Shown piece by piece: positions 1 to 9,894 of a stretch of 33,224 bases of DNA. Position numbers and translations under genes: made by a program. How positions within the stretch are numbered: the first letter of the stretch is position 1; each line of letters starts with the position of its first letter. The notes beneath the pieces are model-generated. The model was not told the DNA's origin and did no database searches. It was given only the letters and a program-made list of their open reading frames with translations. Source of the stretch: Fidelibacterota bacterium (GTDB taxonomy: Bacteria > Fidelibacterota > Marinisomatia > SCGC-AAA003-L08 > D37C17); NCBI GenBank assembly GCA_030748955.1, contig JASMKZ010000013.1, positions 1-33,224 on the forward strand, in the 5' to 3' direction.

Positions 1-656
1 AGCTCACCACCAGCGAAGCGTACTCTTTCAACAATGGCATCCAGCCTGTCCTTAGATATGAGCTCTTGTGCAGGTATTCCTCCAATGGTTGCCAGGCGGG
101 TAATGGGTACCATGGTATCGCCATGACCGCCCAGCACCATGCAGTTTACATCCTGTGCTGAGTATCCAGTTTCCATGGCCAGAAATGCACGAAATCGCCC
201 GCTATCTAAGGCTCCCGCCATTCCGATGACCTTATTCTTAGCAAAACCGGAAACCTTATAGAATGAGTATACAATGGCATCCAGTGGGTTGGAAACCACG
301 ATAACAAAGGCATTTGGTGCATATTTTTTTACATTGTTGGCAACATCAGTAATAATTTTGATATTGATTTCTAAAAGGTCCTCACGGTCCATTCCCGGCT
401 TTCTAGGAATTCCAGCGGTAATAATAACCACATCTGCACCACTTAATTCTGCAGGGTCACTAGTACCTTCTAAATTGGCATCATAGCCATCATGGGGACG
501 AAGCTGCATAATATCCAGAGATTTTCCTTTGGTCATGCCTTCAGCTTGGGGGATGTCATATATTACTACGTCACCCAGTTCTTTTTGAGTAGCCAGAAGT
601 GCAAGATTTCCTCCAATTTGACCACCACCAATTAAGGCAATTTTTTTTCGTGCCAT
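1..656 (-). CDS. mdh: malate dehydrogenase (lactate/malate DH family), 3' part cut off by window edge
   Basis: Minus-strand translation from ATG at 656: [54 protein letters not shown]...; Rossmann GGGQIGG plus [17 protein letters not shown] motif. Not in the ORF track because it runs off the window. Confidence 0.93.
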   Translation of the reverse strand, partial: MARKKIALIGGGQIGGNLALLATQKELGDVVIYDIPQAEGMTKGKSLDIMQLRPHDGYDANLEGTSDPAELSGADVVIITAGIPRKPGMDREDLLEINIKIITDVANNVKKYAPNAFVIVVSNPLDAIVYSFYKVSGFAKNKVIGMAGALDSGRFRAFLAMETGYSAQDVNCMVLGGHGDTMVPITRLATIGGIPAQELISKDRLDAIVERVRFAGGE

Positions 657-693
657 AAATTTGTTTCCTTAGTTATATTTTGGATAGAGATAC

Positions 694-1965
694 TTATCGT
701 TTGTCAAGGGGAATAAAATCCCTTTTGGCAACACCGGTGTAAATTTGTCTTGGTCTGTATATTCGAGGTTTTTCCGCATTCCGCATTTCTTTCCATTGCG
801 CAACCCAGCCAGGAAGCCTGCCGAGAGCAAACATGACTGTAAACATTTTAGTTGGGATTCCCAATGCTCTATATATAATCCCCGAGTAAAAATCAACATT
901 TGGATACAATTTTCTGGAAACAAAAAAATCATCTTTTAACGCAACTTGCTCTAACTCTTTGGCAATATTTAACAGAGGATCATTTTTCCCCATTTTTGTT
1001 AAAAGATCATTTGCGGACTTCTTTAAAATCTTTGCTCTGGGGTCGAAATTTTTATAGACTCTATGTCCAAACCCCATCATTTTAAAATTGGATTTTTTAT
1101 CTTTAGCCATATCTACATATTTTTCAAAATTGTCACCATCTGCGTGAATCATTCTCAGCATTTCAATGACACGCTGATTAGCTCCACCATGCAGAGCGCC
1201 CCACAATGCACCAATCCCCGCTGCTATTGAAATATACAGATTAGCATGGCTGCTTCCTACCATTCTAACGGTGGAGGTAGAACAGTTTTGCTCATGGTCG
1301 GCATGAAGTATGAGAAGTAATCTCAATGCCTTTGCCATAGTGGGGTCAACTGTATATTCTTCTGCCGGAACTGCAAACATCATGTGAAGAAAATTTTCTT
1401 CAAACCCTAGGTCATTTTTTGGATAAATCAATGGTTGACCGATGGACTTCTTATAGGCAAATGCGGCCAGAGTTTTTACTTTAGCCAGAAGACGAATGAT
1501 ATTCAGTTCAATATCTCCATCAACTCGTGCAGGGTAGAATGTAGAAAGCGCTGCAACCGTTGATGCCAGCACTCCCATTGGATGGGCATTCATAGGGTAG
1601 GCATCAAAAAATCGCTTCATATCTTCATGAATAAGGGAATGATAGGTTAATTTATTATTAAATGACTCCAATTCTTCCTTACTGGGTAGTTCGCCGTAGA
1701 GAAGTAAATAGATGACCTCTACAAAGCTCGAATTATCAGCCAACTGTTCTATTGGATATCCTCGATATCGCAATATTCCTTTCTCCCCGTCGATATAGGT
1801 AATGTCACTGGAGCAGGAACCGGTATTCCCATAGGATGGATCGAATGTTATATGATTCGTGTCAGATCTGAGCTGGGTTACATCTATCCCTTTTTCGTTT
1901 TCAGTACCTTTAATGATAGGCAGGTCAATTGTTTTGCCATCTAATATGAGTTGTGCTTTTTTCAT
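694..1965 (-). CDS. gltA: citrate synthase
   Basis: 423 aa; HADHEQNCSTSTVRMVGSSHANLYISIAAGIGALWGALHGGANQ and GFGHRVYKNFDPRA catalytic motifs. Confidence 0.97.
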   Translation of the reverse strand: MKKAQLILDGKTIDLPIIKGTENEKGIDVTQLRSDTNHITFDPSYGNTGSCSSDITYIDGEKGILRYRGYPIEQLADNSSFVEVIYLLLYGELPSKEELESFNNKLTYHSLIHEDMKRFFDAYPMNAHPMGVLASTVAALSTFYPARVDGDIELNIIRLLAKVKTLAAFAYKKSIGQPLIYPKNDLGFEENFLHMMFAVPAEEYTVDPTMAKALRLLLILHADHEQNCSTSTVRMVGSSHANLYISIAAGIGALWGALHGGANQRVIEMLRMIHADGDNFEKYVDMAKDKKSNFKMMGFGHRVYKNFDPRAKILKKSANDLLTKMGKNDPLLNIAKELEQVALKDDFFVSRKLYPNVDFYSGIIYRALGIPTKMFTVMFALGRLPGWVAQWKEMRNAEKPRIYRPRQIYTGVAKRDFIPLDKR

Positions 1966-2115
1966 GGATATCTTCGATCTAGTTTAGGTGTTTTTAATAA
2001 AAATTTAGCCAGAAAATTTAAACAGAATAATTGAGTCCTTACAATTGGTATTTGCGCTCAAATATTGCAATGGATTTACTTTACTTTTTATAGATTCGAA
2101 TGGCTAAACTTCAGT

Positions 2116-2913
2116 TTATGGGGATTTTATTTTTTGGATTAACGTTTCCCATCCATTTTCGTCTATCTCTTTTTGAAAAATAATAAAGGATTTTCCATAA
2201 GCTTCGTCTGCATTATTTTTCATAGCTCTTAGATGGATTTGAGAAAATTGGGTCCCATCATTTTCATAAATAAGAGAACTACCCAAATTGCAAAATCCTT
2301 CTGCAGTTATAATATCCAGATTAAGAGAGTTTATTTCCAGCCAAATATGGAGGAATTCATGTGCCAATACAGCTTCAAATTCTAATTGAGGTAATCCAGA
2401 TAAGATATAAATATGGTAGGGATTATCAATTTGTAATTTTGAATAGGACTTGCCGAGGAAATGAGTAAATCCTTTTAATTTTGCATGGGATAAATGTCCG
2501 GCTTTTTCGTTTAATATGTGAAGGTCTACTAATGTAATGGGAATGTTTTGTGGGATATTTATAATTCCAACCGCCTTCAACTGTGCCGTAACTGATTCAT
2601 ATGCATTATTAATTAACGAGTCGTTATGGATTGCTGTTATATGGCAGAGGCTACACATATGTCGTCCGTCTGAATAAACGTACCCCCCTTGAGTTACACT
2701 TTGAGAAATAATTCGTGAGCATGAGTGGCAAAATAATCCCTCCTTTTCATGGGTTGAATGAAAAGCATTTCCCCAAGCATCTAAAGAGTATTCTAAGGCT
2801 AAAGGTTGAAGACAAATTGAGCATTGTTTGCTTTCTGCAGAGGATATTATGCACATTGAACATATTCCAATTGCAGCAACAAGGTATTTATAAAGATCTA
2901 AAAAGTGATTCAT
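2116..2913 (-). CDS. DA1-like protein: N-terminal signal/TM, LIM-like Cys-rich zinc module, C-terminal HExxH metallopeptidase
   Basis: 265 aa; CxxC pairs (CSICLQPL, CHSCSRI, CSLCH) followed by LAHEFLHIWLEINSLNLDIITAEGFCNLGSSLIYE, resembling the DA1-like peptidase core. Confidence 0.75.
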   Translation of the reverse strand: MNHFLDLYKYLVAAIGICSMCIISSAESKQCSICLQPLALEYSLDAWGNAFHSTHEKEGLFCHSCSRIISQSVTQGGYVYSDGRHMCSLCHITAIHNDSLINNAYESVTAQLKAVGIINIPQNIPITLVDLHILNEKAGHLSHAKLKGFTHFLGKSYSKLQIDNPYHIYILSGLPQLEFEAVLAHEFLHIWLEINSLNLDIITAEGFCNLGSSLIYENDGTQFSQIHLRAMKNNADEAYGKSFIIFQKEIDENGWETLIQKIKSP

Positions 2914-2992
2914 TTATAGGGAGAATTTACTTCCTTCCAAATAAGTGTATGGTAGTAATTTATGGGCTTCAAATGTGTATCAAAAATATAAA

Positions 2993-4183
2993 ATGAAAGT
3001 TGCATTTTTAACTGCTGGCGGAATTGCTCCATGCCTATCTGCATCAATTGGCAGGCTTATTTGTAATTATTCTGAGCATGATTCCGATGTAGAAATGATG
3101 GGCTATTTAAACGGATATAAGGGCTTACTCACAGGTAAGAGTATCTTAATAGATGATGATGCAATTGATAGTGCAGAAATTTTGTATGAATATGGTGGAT
3201 CTCCAATTGGTAATAGCAGAGTAAAACTCCTAAATGCAGACGATTGTATAGAAAATGGGTATATTAAAAATGGAGAGAATCCTTTAAAAGTAGCAGCTGA
3301 TCAACTGGTAAAGGATAATGTGACAATTCTCCATACCATTGGGGGAGATGATACAAATACTTCCGCTGGAGATCTGGTACAGTATCTTGCGAACAATGGG
3401 TACAATTTAACCGTTGTAGGATTACCTAAAACTGTGGATAATGATGTGTTCCCAATTCAACAGACATTGGGTGCCTGGACTGCTGCGGAGCAAGGAGCTG
3501 TGTTTTTTGAAAATGTAGCGAATGAAAATACAACTAGTTCTCGGCAACTCATTATACATGAAGTGATGGGACGGAACTGTGGATGGCTTACGGCGGCGAC
3601 TGCTATGGAATATAGGCGGAGATTGGGTGGGAAAAAGTTTATTCCTTCTTTATTAATTACCAAAGAGCGCTGGGATGTGGATGCAGTATATATTCCGGAG
3701 GTGGATATTGATTTATCTAAGGAAATGAATCGGTTAAAAAAGCGAATGGATGAAAAAGATTCAGTAAATATATTTCTAAGCGAAGGAGCTGGAATTGACA
3801 GTATCGTATTAGAAATGGAAAGTAGGGGCAAAAAAATAGAAAGGGATGCATTTGGTCATCTCCGATTGGATGAAATTAATCCGGGACAATGGTTTGCCAG
3901 ACAATTTGCAAAAGAGATTGATGCCGATAAAGTATTGGTTCAGAAAAGTGGCTATTTTGCTAGATCTGCAAAACCTAATAAAAAAGATTTGGGGCTTATT
4001 TTCCAGACTGCAGATTTTGCAGTAAAATGTGCTATTAATGGCAACTCTGGTGTTGTTGGATTAGATGAAAATAATAATAATCAGCTCACCTGTATTGAAT
4101 TTGAAAGGATTAGAGGCGGTAAGCCATTTAACCCCCGGGTAGAGTGGTTTCAATCTATGATAAACGAAATTGGACAGAAATAA
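2993..4183 (+). CDS. 6-phosphofructokinase, pyrophosphate-dependent type
   Basis: MKVAFLTAGGIAPCLSASIGRL...; TIGGDDTNTSA and GLPKTVDNDV motifs (GGDDT/PKTVDND pattern of PPi-PFK). ATG at 2993 preferred over the upstream 2945 start of the ORF track. Confidence 0.88.
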   Translation: MKVAFLTAGGIAPCLSASIGRLICNYSEHDSDVEMMGYLNGYKGLLTGKSILIDDDAIDSAEILYEYGGSPIGNSRVKLLNADDCIENGYIKNGENPLKVAADQLVKDNVTILHTIGGDDTNTSAGDLVQYLANNGYNLTVVGLPKTVDNDVFPIQQTLGAWTAAEQGAVFFENVANENTTSSRQLIIHEVMGRNCGWLTAATAMEYRRRLGGKKFIPSLLITKERWDVDAVYIPEVDIDLSKEMNRLKKRMDEKDSVNIFLSEGAGIDSIVLEMESRGKKIERDAFGHLRLDEINPGQWFARQFAKEIDADKVLVQKSGYFARSAKPNKKDLGLIFQTADFAVKCAINGNSGVVGLDENNNNQLTCIEFERIRGGKPFNPRVEWFQSMINEIGQK

Positions 4184-4201
4184 ACAAAACTGAGGAGGAA
4201 T

Positions 4202-5236
4202 ATGAATAAAGAACAACTAAGAAGCACAGCAAATGCAATGGTGCAAAAGGGAAAGGGCATCTTAGCCGCTGATGAAAGCAGCCCTACATGCGGTAAACGT
4301 TTTGAAAGTATTGGCGTTGAGTCAACAGAACGCAATCGAAATATTTATCGCGATTTGCTCTTTACCACAAGTGGAATGGAAGAATATATCAGCGGGGTTA
4401 TTCTTTTTGATGAAACGCTCAGACAATCCACTATAGCTGATGGAACAGCGTTTCCTCAATATTTTAAAAATTTAGATGTAATTCCAGGCATAAAAGTAGA
4501 TAAAGGTGCAAAAGAACTTGCATCACACTCTGGTGAAAAAGTGACAGAAGGATTAGATGGGTTAAGAGATCGCCTGGCTGAATATTACAAATTGGGTGCT
4601 CGATTTGCAAAATGGAGAGCAGTTATTACTATTGGTGATGGTGGCATTCCAACAGAAACCTGCATTCATGTCAATGCCCATGCATTGGCACGGTATGCGG
4701 CTCTATGCCAGGAAGCGGATATTGTACCCATTGTTGAGCCTGAAGTGCTAATGGATGGCGCACATAGTATTGATACTTGTCATGATGTTTCCCAAAGGGC
4801 ATTTTCCAGAGTTTTTGATGAATTGAGTAGACAAAGGGTATTTTTAGAGGGTATTGTTTTAAAACCAAACATGATTGTTTCTGGTATTGGTTGTAGCGAA
4901 CAAGCCGGGGTGGAAGAGGTTGCAGACCGTACGGTGGAAGTTTTGAAAGCTACAGTGCCTGATGAAGTACCAGGGTGTGCATTCCTATCTGGTGGACAGA
5001 CAAATGAAAATGCTACCGCCCACTTAAACATGATGAATGTTAAATATGCAGAAAGCCTTCCATGGAATCTCACATTTTCATATGGACGTGCATTGCAGGC
5101 ATCAGCTCTTACTTCTTGGAGTGGTAAGGATGAAAATATTCCCACAGCTCAAGAGGCATTTTTTCAACGTGCCAAATTCAATGGGTTGGCTTCTAAAGGA
5201 TCCTATTCACAAGAATTGGAATCTGAAATGGCATAA
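4202..5236 (+). CDS. class I fructose-bisphosphate aldolase
   Basis: 344 aa; KGKGILAADESSPTCGKRFESIGVESTERNRNIYRDLLFTT, LEGIVLKPNM, FLSGGQTNENATAHLN, all class I FBA signatures. Confidence 0.96.
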   Translation: MNKEQLRSTANAMVQKGKGILAADESSPTCGKRFESIGVESTERNRNIYRDLLFTTSGMEEYISGVILFDETLRQSTIADGTAFPQYFKNLDVIPGIKVDKGAKELASHSGEKVTEGLDGLRDRLAEYYKLGARFAKWRAVITIGDGGIPTETCIHVNAHALARYAALCQEADIVPIVEPEVLMDGAHSIDTCHDVSQRAFSRVFDELSRQRVFLEGIVLKPNMIVSGIGCSEQAGVEEVADRTVEVLKATVPDEVPGCAFLSGGQTNENATAHLNMMNVKYAESLPWNLTFSYGRALQASALTSWSGKDENIPTAQEAFFQRAKFNGLASKGSYSQELESEMA

Positions 5237-5275
5237 TTTTACTTTATTTAATGACGCCATATGTAAAAAGAATAT

Positions 5276-6490
5276 TTATTCAGAAGGATAAATTTTAACT
5301 TGATGAATTTGCCGTGCAGATGCTTTTATGACAACCGTCTGACCAATGGGCATAAATAAATGCTCGCCTTTGTTGGGGATTCGACCAAGCTGTGAGATAA
5401 TGTATCCACCTACAGTCTCGTAATCACCTTTTGGAATCATGTTTCCATATTCGTCGTTAAAATCTTCCCAATCCATGCGGGCATCAACCACAATGGATCC
5501 GTCGGGCTGTTTTTCAGATTTTTTGGTATCCACATCAAACTCATCTTCAAAGTCACCAAATAATTCTTCAAATACATCTTCTGCAGTAATGAGGCCGGAT
5601 GATCCGCCATGTTCATCTAAAACTACGGCCATAGCATGATGTGCTGATTGAAATTCACCCAAAAGATCTATAACTGGTTTTGTATAAGGAATAAATAATA
5701 CAGGTTTTATAACTTCCTGGATACTTTCAGGAGAATGAAATAGGTCGTATAAATACACAACTCCTATAATATTATCTAAATCTTTTTCAAAGACGGGAAG
5801 TTTCGAATGTCCCGAGTCAATAAATGTATGCAGTGCTCTTTCAAGAGATTCTGTACTGGAAATAGCAGATATGTCTGTACGGGGTGTCATAACTTCACTA
5901 ACTTTACTCTCTCTAAAATCAAACACATTAGAGATCATTTCCTTCTGATCATCTTCCATTGCTTCCGGATCATCCACCTGTTCATATGCGTGTTGAATAT
6001 CATCCCGTTTTTCTTCTAATTCTTCATCGGTTTTACTAAATCGTTCGGTTACGTTCATCCATCTGGTCTGCCTCAAAAGAAAAATAATAGGGAAAAATAA
6101 AAAATAAGAGGACTTTAAGATCGGCGATAAAATAATCAGCCCCAAATTGGCATATCTCTGCATGATAGACTTTGGCAGAATTTCTCCAAATAGAAGAATA
6201 ACAATAGCAATAGGAATTATGATTAACTGATGGGGTAATAAATTTGAACGAAGCAAATACACTGTTGCGAATGATGTGGCAAGAATGTTGGACAGGTTTG
6301 TGCCAATTAGAATCACTGATAAATATTCAGGTTTTCTATCCAGAATAGAGGATGCCAAACGCGCCAGGTATTTTTCCTGTTTCTCCCACACATCTAATTG
6401 GAGGGTATTTGCAGACAGAAGTGCAATTTCTGCACTGGAATAAATAATTGAAAGTATGAGCCCCAGCAGAGCTAAGTTTAGGTCAAGCAT
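5276..6490 (-). CDS. CNNM/CorC-HlyC family membrane protein (DUF21, CBS pair, CorC domain)
   Basis: 404 aa; EVMTPRTDISAI, GHSKLPVFEKDLDNIIGVVYLYDLF, VVLDEHGGSSGLITAEDVFEELFGDFEDEFD. Confidence 0.92.
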   Translation of the reverse strand: MLDLNLALLGLILSIIYSSAEIALLSANTLQLDVWEKQEKYLARLASSILDRKPEYLSVILIGTNLSNILATSFATVYLLRSNLLPHQLIIIPIAIVILLFGEILPKSIMQRYANLGLIILSPILKSSYFLFFPIIFLLRQTRWMNVTERFSKTDEELEEKRDDIQHAYEQVDDPEAMEDDQKEMISNVFDFRESKVSEVMTPRTDISAISSTESLERALHTFIDSGHSKLPVFEKDLDNIIGVVYLYDLFHSPESIQEVIKPVLFIPYTKPVIDLLGEFQSAHHAMAVVLDEHGGSSGLITAEDVFEELFGDFEDEFDVDTKKSEKQPDGSIVVDARMDWEDFNDEYGNMIPKGDYETVGGYIISQLGRIPNKGEHLFMPIGQTVVIKASARQIHQVKIYPSE

Positions 6491-6532
6491 TCAGATTAAA
6501 AATAAAATAGATTTCAAAAATTAGATAGTTTT

Positions 6533-7447
6533 ATGTCTGTAAACAAAGGAAAGACTATGAGTTGGGAAAAGATTACAGAACAGCAGAATTTACTTTCAAT
6601 AAATATTGATGCAAATTCAACTTTGGAAATACTTAGTATTATTAATAATGAAGATGCAGGTGTTCCTACGGCCATACAAGAAGCAATACCTCATATTGAG
6701 GTTTTTATTGATGCACTAGTACCTAAAATGCAAAGTGGAGGAAGGCTGTTTTACGTAGGCACCGGAACCAGTGGCAGGTTGGGAGTATTGGATGCAGCTG
6801 AATGTCCACCAACCTTTAGTACGAATCCAGATATGGTGCAGGGAATTATTGCTGGTGGGTATGATGCTCTAGTGAGATCCATTGAAGGTGCTGAGGATAT
6901 TCCTGCTGATGGTGCAACGGAAATTTTAAATTATGAAATTAAAACAGAGGATGTAGTATTGGGAATTTCAGCCAGCAGTACTACACCGTATGTATTAGGT
7001 GCTTTGGAAAAAGCCAAAGCAATTGGAGCAATGACAGGACTGTTGTTGTGTAATGATCCGCCAAAATTAGAATATGTAGATTATGTAATTCCTGTAATTG
7101 TAGGACCTGAAGTTATAACTGGATCTACCCGAATGAAAGCTGGAACAGCTACCAAAATGGTACTCAATATGATTACTACTACCCTAATGATTAAGCTCAA
7201 TAAAACCTATGGGAATCTCATGGTGGATCTGAAAGCATCAAATGACAAACTGTGGGATAGAGGCACCCGTATTATTGAACATCTCACTGATTTGAATTAT
7301 GATGAAGCCCTGAACATATTAAAGTCTGCAGATGGAGAAGTAAAAACAGCAGTAGTGATGGAAAAATTAAAGGTGGGGGTAGAGGTTGCCCGTGATAGGC
7401 TGAGAAATCATAAAGGTTCTTTAAAGGACGTTTTTATTAAGAAATAG
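6533..7447 (+). CDS. murQ: N-acetylmuramic acid 6-phosphate etherase
   Basis: 304 aa; GRLFYVGTGTSGRLGVLDAAECPPTF, IAGGYDALVRSIEGAED, GPEVITGSTRMKAGTATKMVLNM. A second in-frame Met (MSWEKIT) near 6557 is an alternative start. Confidence 0.96.
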   Translation: MSVNKGKTMSWEKITEQQNLLSINIDANSTLEILSIINNEDAGVPTAIQEAIPHIEVFIDALVPKMQSGGRLFYVGTGTSGRLGVLDAAECPPTFSTNPDMVQGIIAGGYDALVRSIEGAEDIPADGATEILNYEIKTEDVVLGISASSTTPYVLGALEKAKAIGAMTGLLLCNDPPKLEYVDYVIPVIVGPEVITGSTRMKAGTATKMVLNMITTTLMIKLNKTYGNLMVDLKASNDKLWDRGTRIIEHLTDLNYDEALNILKSADGEVKTAVVMEKLKVGVEVARDRLRNHKGSLKDVFIKK

Positions 7448-7486
7448 CCAAAGATAAAAGAGCAAGATAAGAACAAATAATCAGTA

Positions 7487-8344
7487 TCATCTATTTTTTC
7501 TTATAAACCAGAATACAAAGGGCAGACAAACCAGATACATTAATATTCCATAAACTCCTGAGGGGAGGCTTAAGGGTGATAATCCCACATCTTGATTCAT
7601 TATAATATTGCCGACAGTGATTCCTATGGTTGCATTCTGTATACCTGATTCTATGGCAATGGTCACAGCTCGTTTTGAGTTCATTTTAAACCATTGGGCA
7701 CTGTTATAACCAATAAATAACATCGTCAAAATCAAAATAATAATTGATGGTCCAAGCGTGCCTACATTGGCAATGAATGCATCCCATTCACTGGCTAGCG
7801 CTCCTGCAACAATTACCATAAACAGGACAGTTGATATTTTACTCGCTTTGGGTTCAAAGGAGTCTGAAAAACGCTTATATTTTGTATTTAGCAGCAAGCC
7901 TAGTCCAACGGGAAGTGCCGTGATGAGGCACATGGTAATACCCAGCGACAGGATATTCATTGGAGGTGCATCTGCTCCCATGAAATGAGCTGTTGAAAAT
8001 CCTGTAATGAGTGGCAGTGTTATTACTGTTGCAATACTCATTACAGCAGTATAAGAAATAGACAGTGCCGTATCTCCCCTTGCTAGCTTAGTAATCATAT
8101 TAGAGGTTACCCCGCCGGGACAGCAGGCAAGAATCATCATTCCCACAGCCATTTCTTCTGTCAATCCCAAAAAATTCACAATTAAAAAAGCAACAACTGG
8201 GAGGATGATCATTTGGTTGAGGATTCCCACAGTAAATGCTTTAGGTTCCCGAAAAATATTGGTAAAATCAGCTATGGTTAGACCAAGCCCCAGAGTGAAC
8301 ATAATAAATACCAGTGAAAGGGGTAGAAAAATATCTATGATCAT
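7487..8344 (-). CDS. bile acid:sodium symporter (BASS) family transporter
   Basis: 285 aa hydrophobic; LACCPGGVTSNMITKLARGDTALSISYTAVMSI and ESGIQNATIG motifs. Confidence 0.9.
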   Translation of the reverse strand: MIIDIFLPLSLVFIMFTLGLGLTIADFTNIFREPKAFTVGILNQMIILPVVAFLIVNFLGLTEEMAVGMMILACCPGGVTSNMITKLARGDTALSISYTAVMSIATVITLPLITGFSTAHFMGADAPPMNILSLGITMCLITALPVGLGLLLNTKYKRFSDSFEPKASKISTVLFMVIVAGALASEWDAFIANVGTLGPSIIILILTMLFIGYNSAQWFKMNSKRAVTIAIESGIQNATIGITVGNIIMNQDVGLSPLSLPSGVYGILMYLVCLPFVFWFIRKNR

Positions 8345-8385
8345 TTTTTTATATTCTTTCTGATTGAAAAATAAATAATTATTAG

Positions 8386-9894
8386 TTATACTTTATAATA
8401 TATATCTAAATACTGCTTTAAGAAATCTCTCACTACACCTCTAAAGGGGAGCGTGGCCGCCATGCCGTAAACCGGAGCCATTTCCCCTGATTCTGATGGA
8501 TTTTCTTTCACAAAGTCAACAGCATCTTTCAAATGGGACAGAAATTGCTCAGCTACCCCTTGTTTGGTATGCCGAAGGGTGAGGCAAATATGCGCACAGG
8601 ATGGCTTATGCAGTCCGTTTAAGTTCCAACCTTTATTGGTCATCTGATCCATTATTTTATATATATCAAGCTCCTTGGATTCGAAAGCTATGACCCAGAG
8701 AGGGTCGCCCATCAGTTTTAGTTCTGAGATTTCATTGATGCCTTGTTTAATTACTTCTGCTGTTGCCAAGATTTGTTTCACCGATTCCAGATATCCATCT
8801 TCTCCCATAGAGAGCAATGCAGCCCAACAGGCAGCGCTTAGGGCTCCGGGTCGGCTTCCAGCAAAAGTGGGGGAGAAATATAACCCTCCGGGCCAATCTG
8901 CAATAGTATAATACTGGTAACGCCTCAATTCTGGAGTGCGATAGAGGATTACCGATGTCCCCTTGGCGGCATAGCCAAATTTATGGGTATCAGCAGAAAT
9001 AGAGCTTACTCCTGGTAATCGGAAATCAAATTCTGGAACAGGATATCCTAGCTTCTCAGCCCATGGGAGAACGAATCCGCCTAGACAAGCATCTACGTGA
9101 AAACAAATTCCTCTTTCACGGGCAATTTCAGACATCTCTTTTATGGGGTCTACAATACCATGAGGGAAATTGGGTGCTGATCCCACTATACAAATGGTAT
9201 TTCCATTAGCAGTTTTTCGTACTGCATTAATATCTGCTTGGTAATTTTCATCAATAGGAACTCGTTTAATTTTAATTTTGAAGTATTCGCCCGCCTTATC
9301 AAAAGCAGCGTGGGCTGTTACAGGTAGTACAATATTGGGTCGTCGAATTCCGTTTACCGCCCAGGCTCTGTCTCTATAAGTTTTCATAGCTAGCAGAATA
9401 CTCTCTGTGCCGCCTGATGTTACCACTCCGCACACCTCGTTGTTGGTTTTATCTGCACCCAGCATATGGGCAGTCATGGATACTATCTCAGCTTCAAATT
9501 TACTGGCACTGGGGAATAGATCAGAATGTAGAGGGTTATTCTGTGACTGTAGGGCATATACTTCATTTAAGAAATGAATGTGATCAGAATCTCCATGATA
9601 TACTGCACCGGATACTAGCCCATCTTTCCAGCGTTTTTCTTCCAAAGCTGAGATATTTTTCAATTCATCCAAAATTACGCTTCGATCAATACCCGATTCA
9701 GGCAATTTAGCATGGGATTGAAATTCTCCCGAATAAGGTTTAACCATTGATTCCAGATCACTGGCCATAGACTCTGTTTGCTTATTTATCTCTTTTTTTA
9801 CTGAAGGCAGTTTGCGTATCCACTTTTCCATAAAATGGATAAGTCCATTTGGTATCCACTTTACTTTCTCAATCATTTGATCCATGTTAGTCAT
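8386..9894 (-). CDS. PLP-dependent decarboxylase of the sphingosine-1-phosphate lyase type
   Basis: 502 aa; SGAVYHGDSDHIHFLNEVYALQSQNNPLHSDLFPSASKFEAEIVSMTA, GVVTSGGTESILLAMKTYRDRA, SADTHKFGYAAKGTSVILYR (PLP lysine). Confidence 0.88.
   Translation of the reverse strand: MTNMDQMIEKVKWIPNGLIHFMEKWIRKLPSVKKEINKQTESMASDLESMVKPYSGEFQSHAKLPESGIDRSVILDELKNISALEEKRWKDGLVSGAVYHGDSDHIHFLNEVYALQSQNNPLHSDLFPSASKFEAEIVSMTAHMLGADKTNNEVCGVVTSGGTESILLAMKTYRDRAWAVNGIRRPNIVLPVTAHAAFDKAGEYFKIKIKRVPIDENYQADINAVRKTANGNTICIVGSAPNFPHGIVDPIKEMSEIARERGICFHVDACLGGFVLPWAEKLGYPVPEFDFRLPGVSSISADTHKFGYAAKGTSVILYRTPELRRYQYYTIADWPGGLYFSPTFAGSRPGALSAACWAALLSMGEDGYLESVKQILATAEVIKQGINEISELKLMGDPLWVIAFESKELDIYKIMDQMTNKGWNLNGLHKPSCAHICLTLRHTKQGVAEQFLSHLKDAVDFVKENPSESGEMAPVYGMAATLPFRGVVRDFLKQYLDIYYKV

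Noticed and set aside
669-932. ORF 87 aa on the minus strand overlapping gltA
   Set aside because: Alternate frame inside citrate synthase with no recognisable domain.
3457-3831. Antisense ORF 124 aa (and similar track ORFs at 4780-5145, 12098-12445, 14973-15455, 15899-16216, 31903-32247)
   Set aside because: Fully antisense to well-supported coding regions with low-complexity, Ser/Thr-rich shadow translations.
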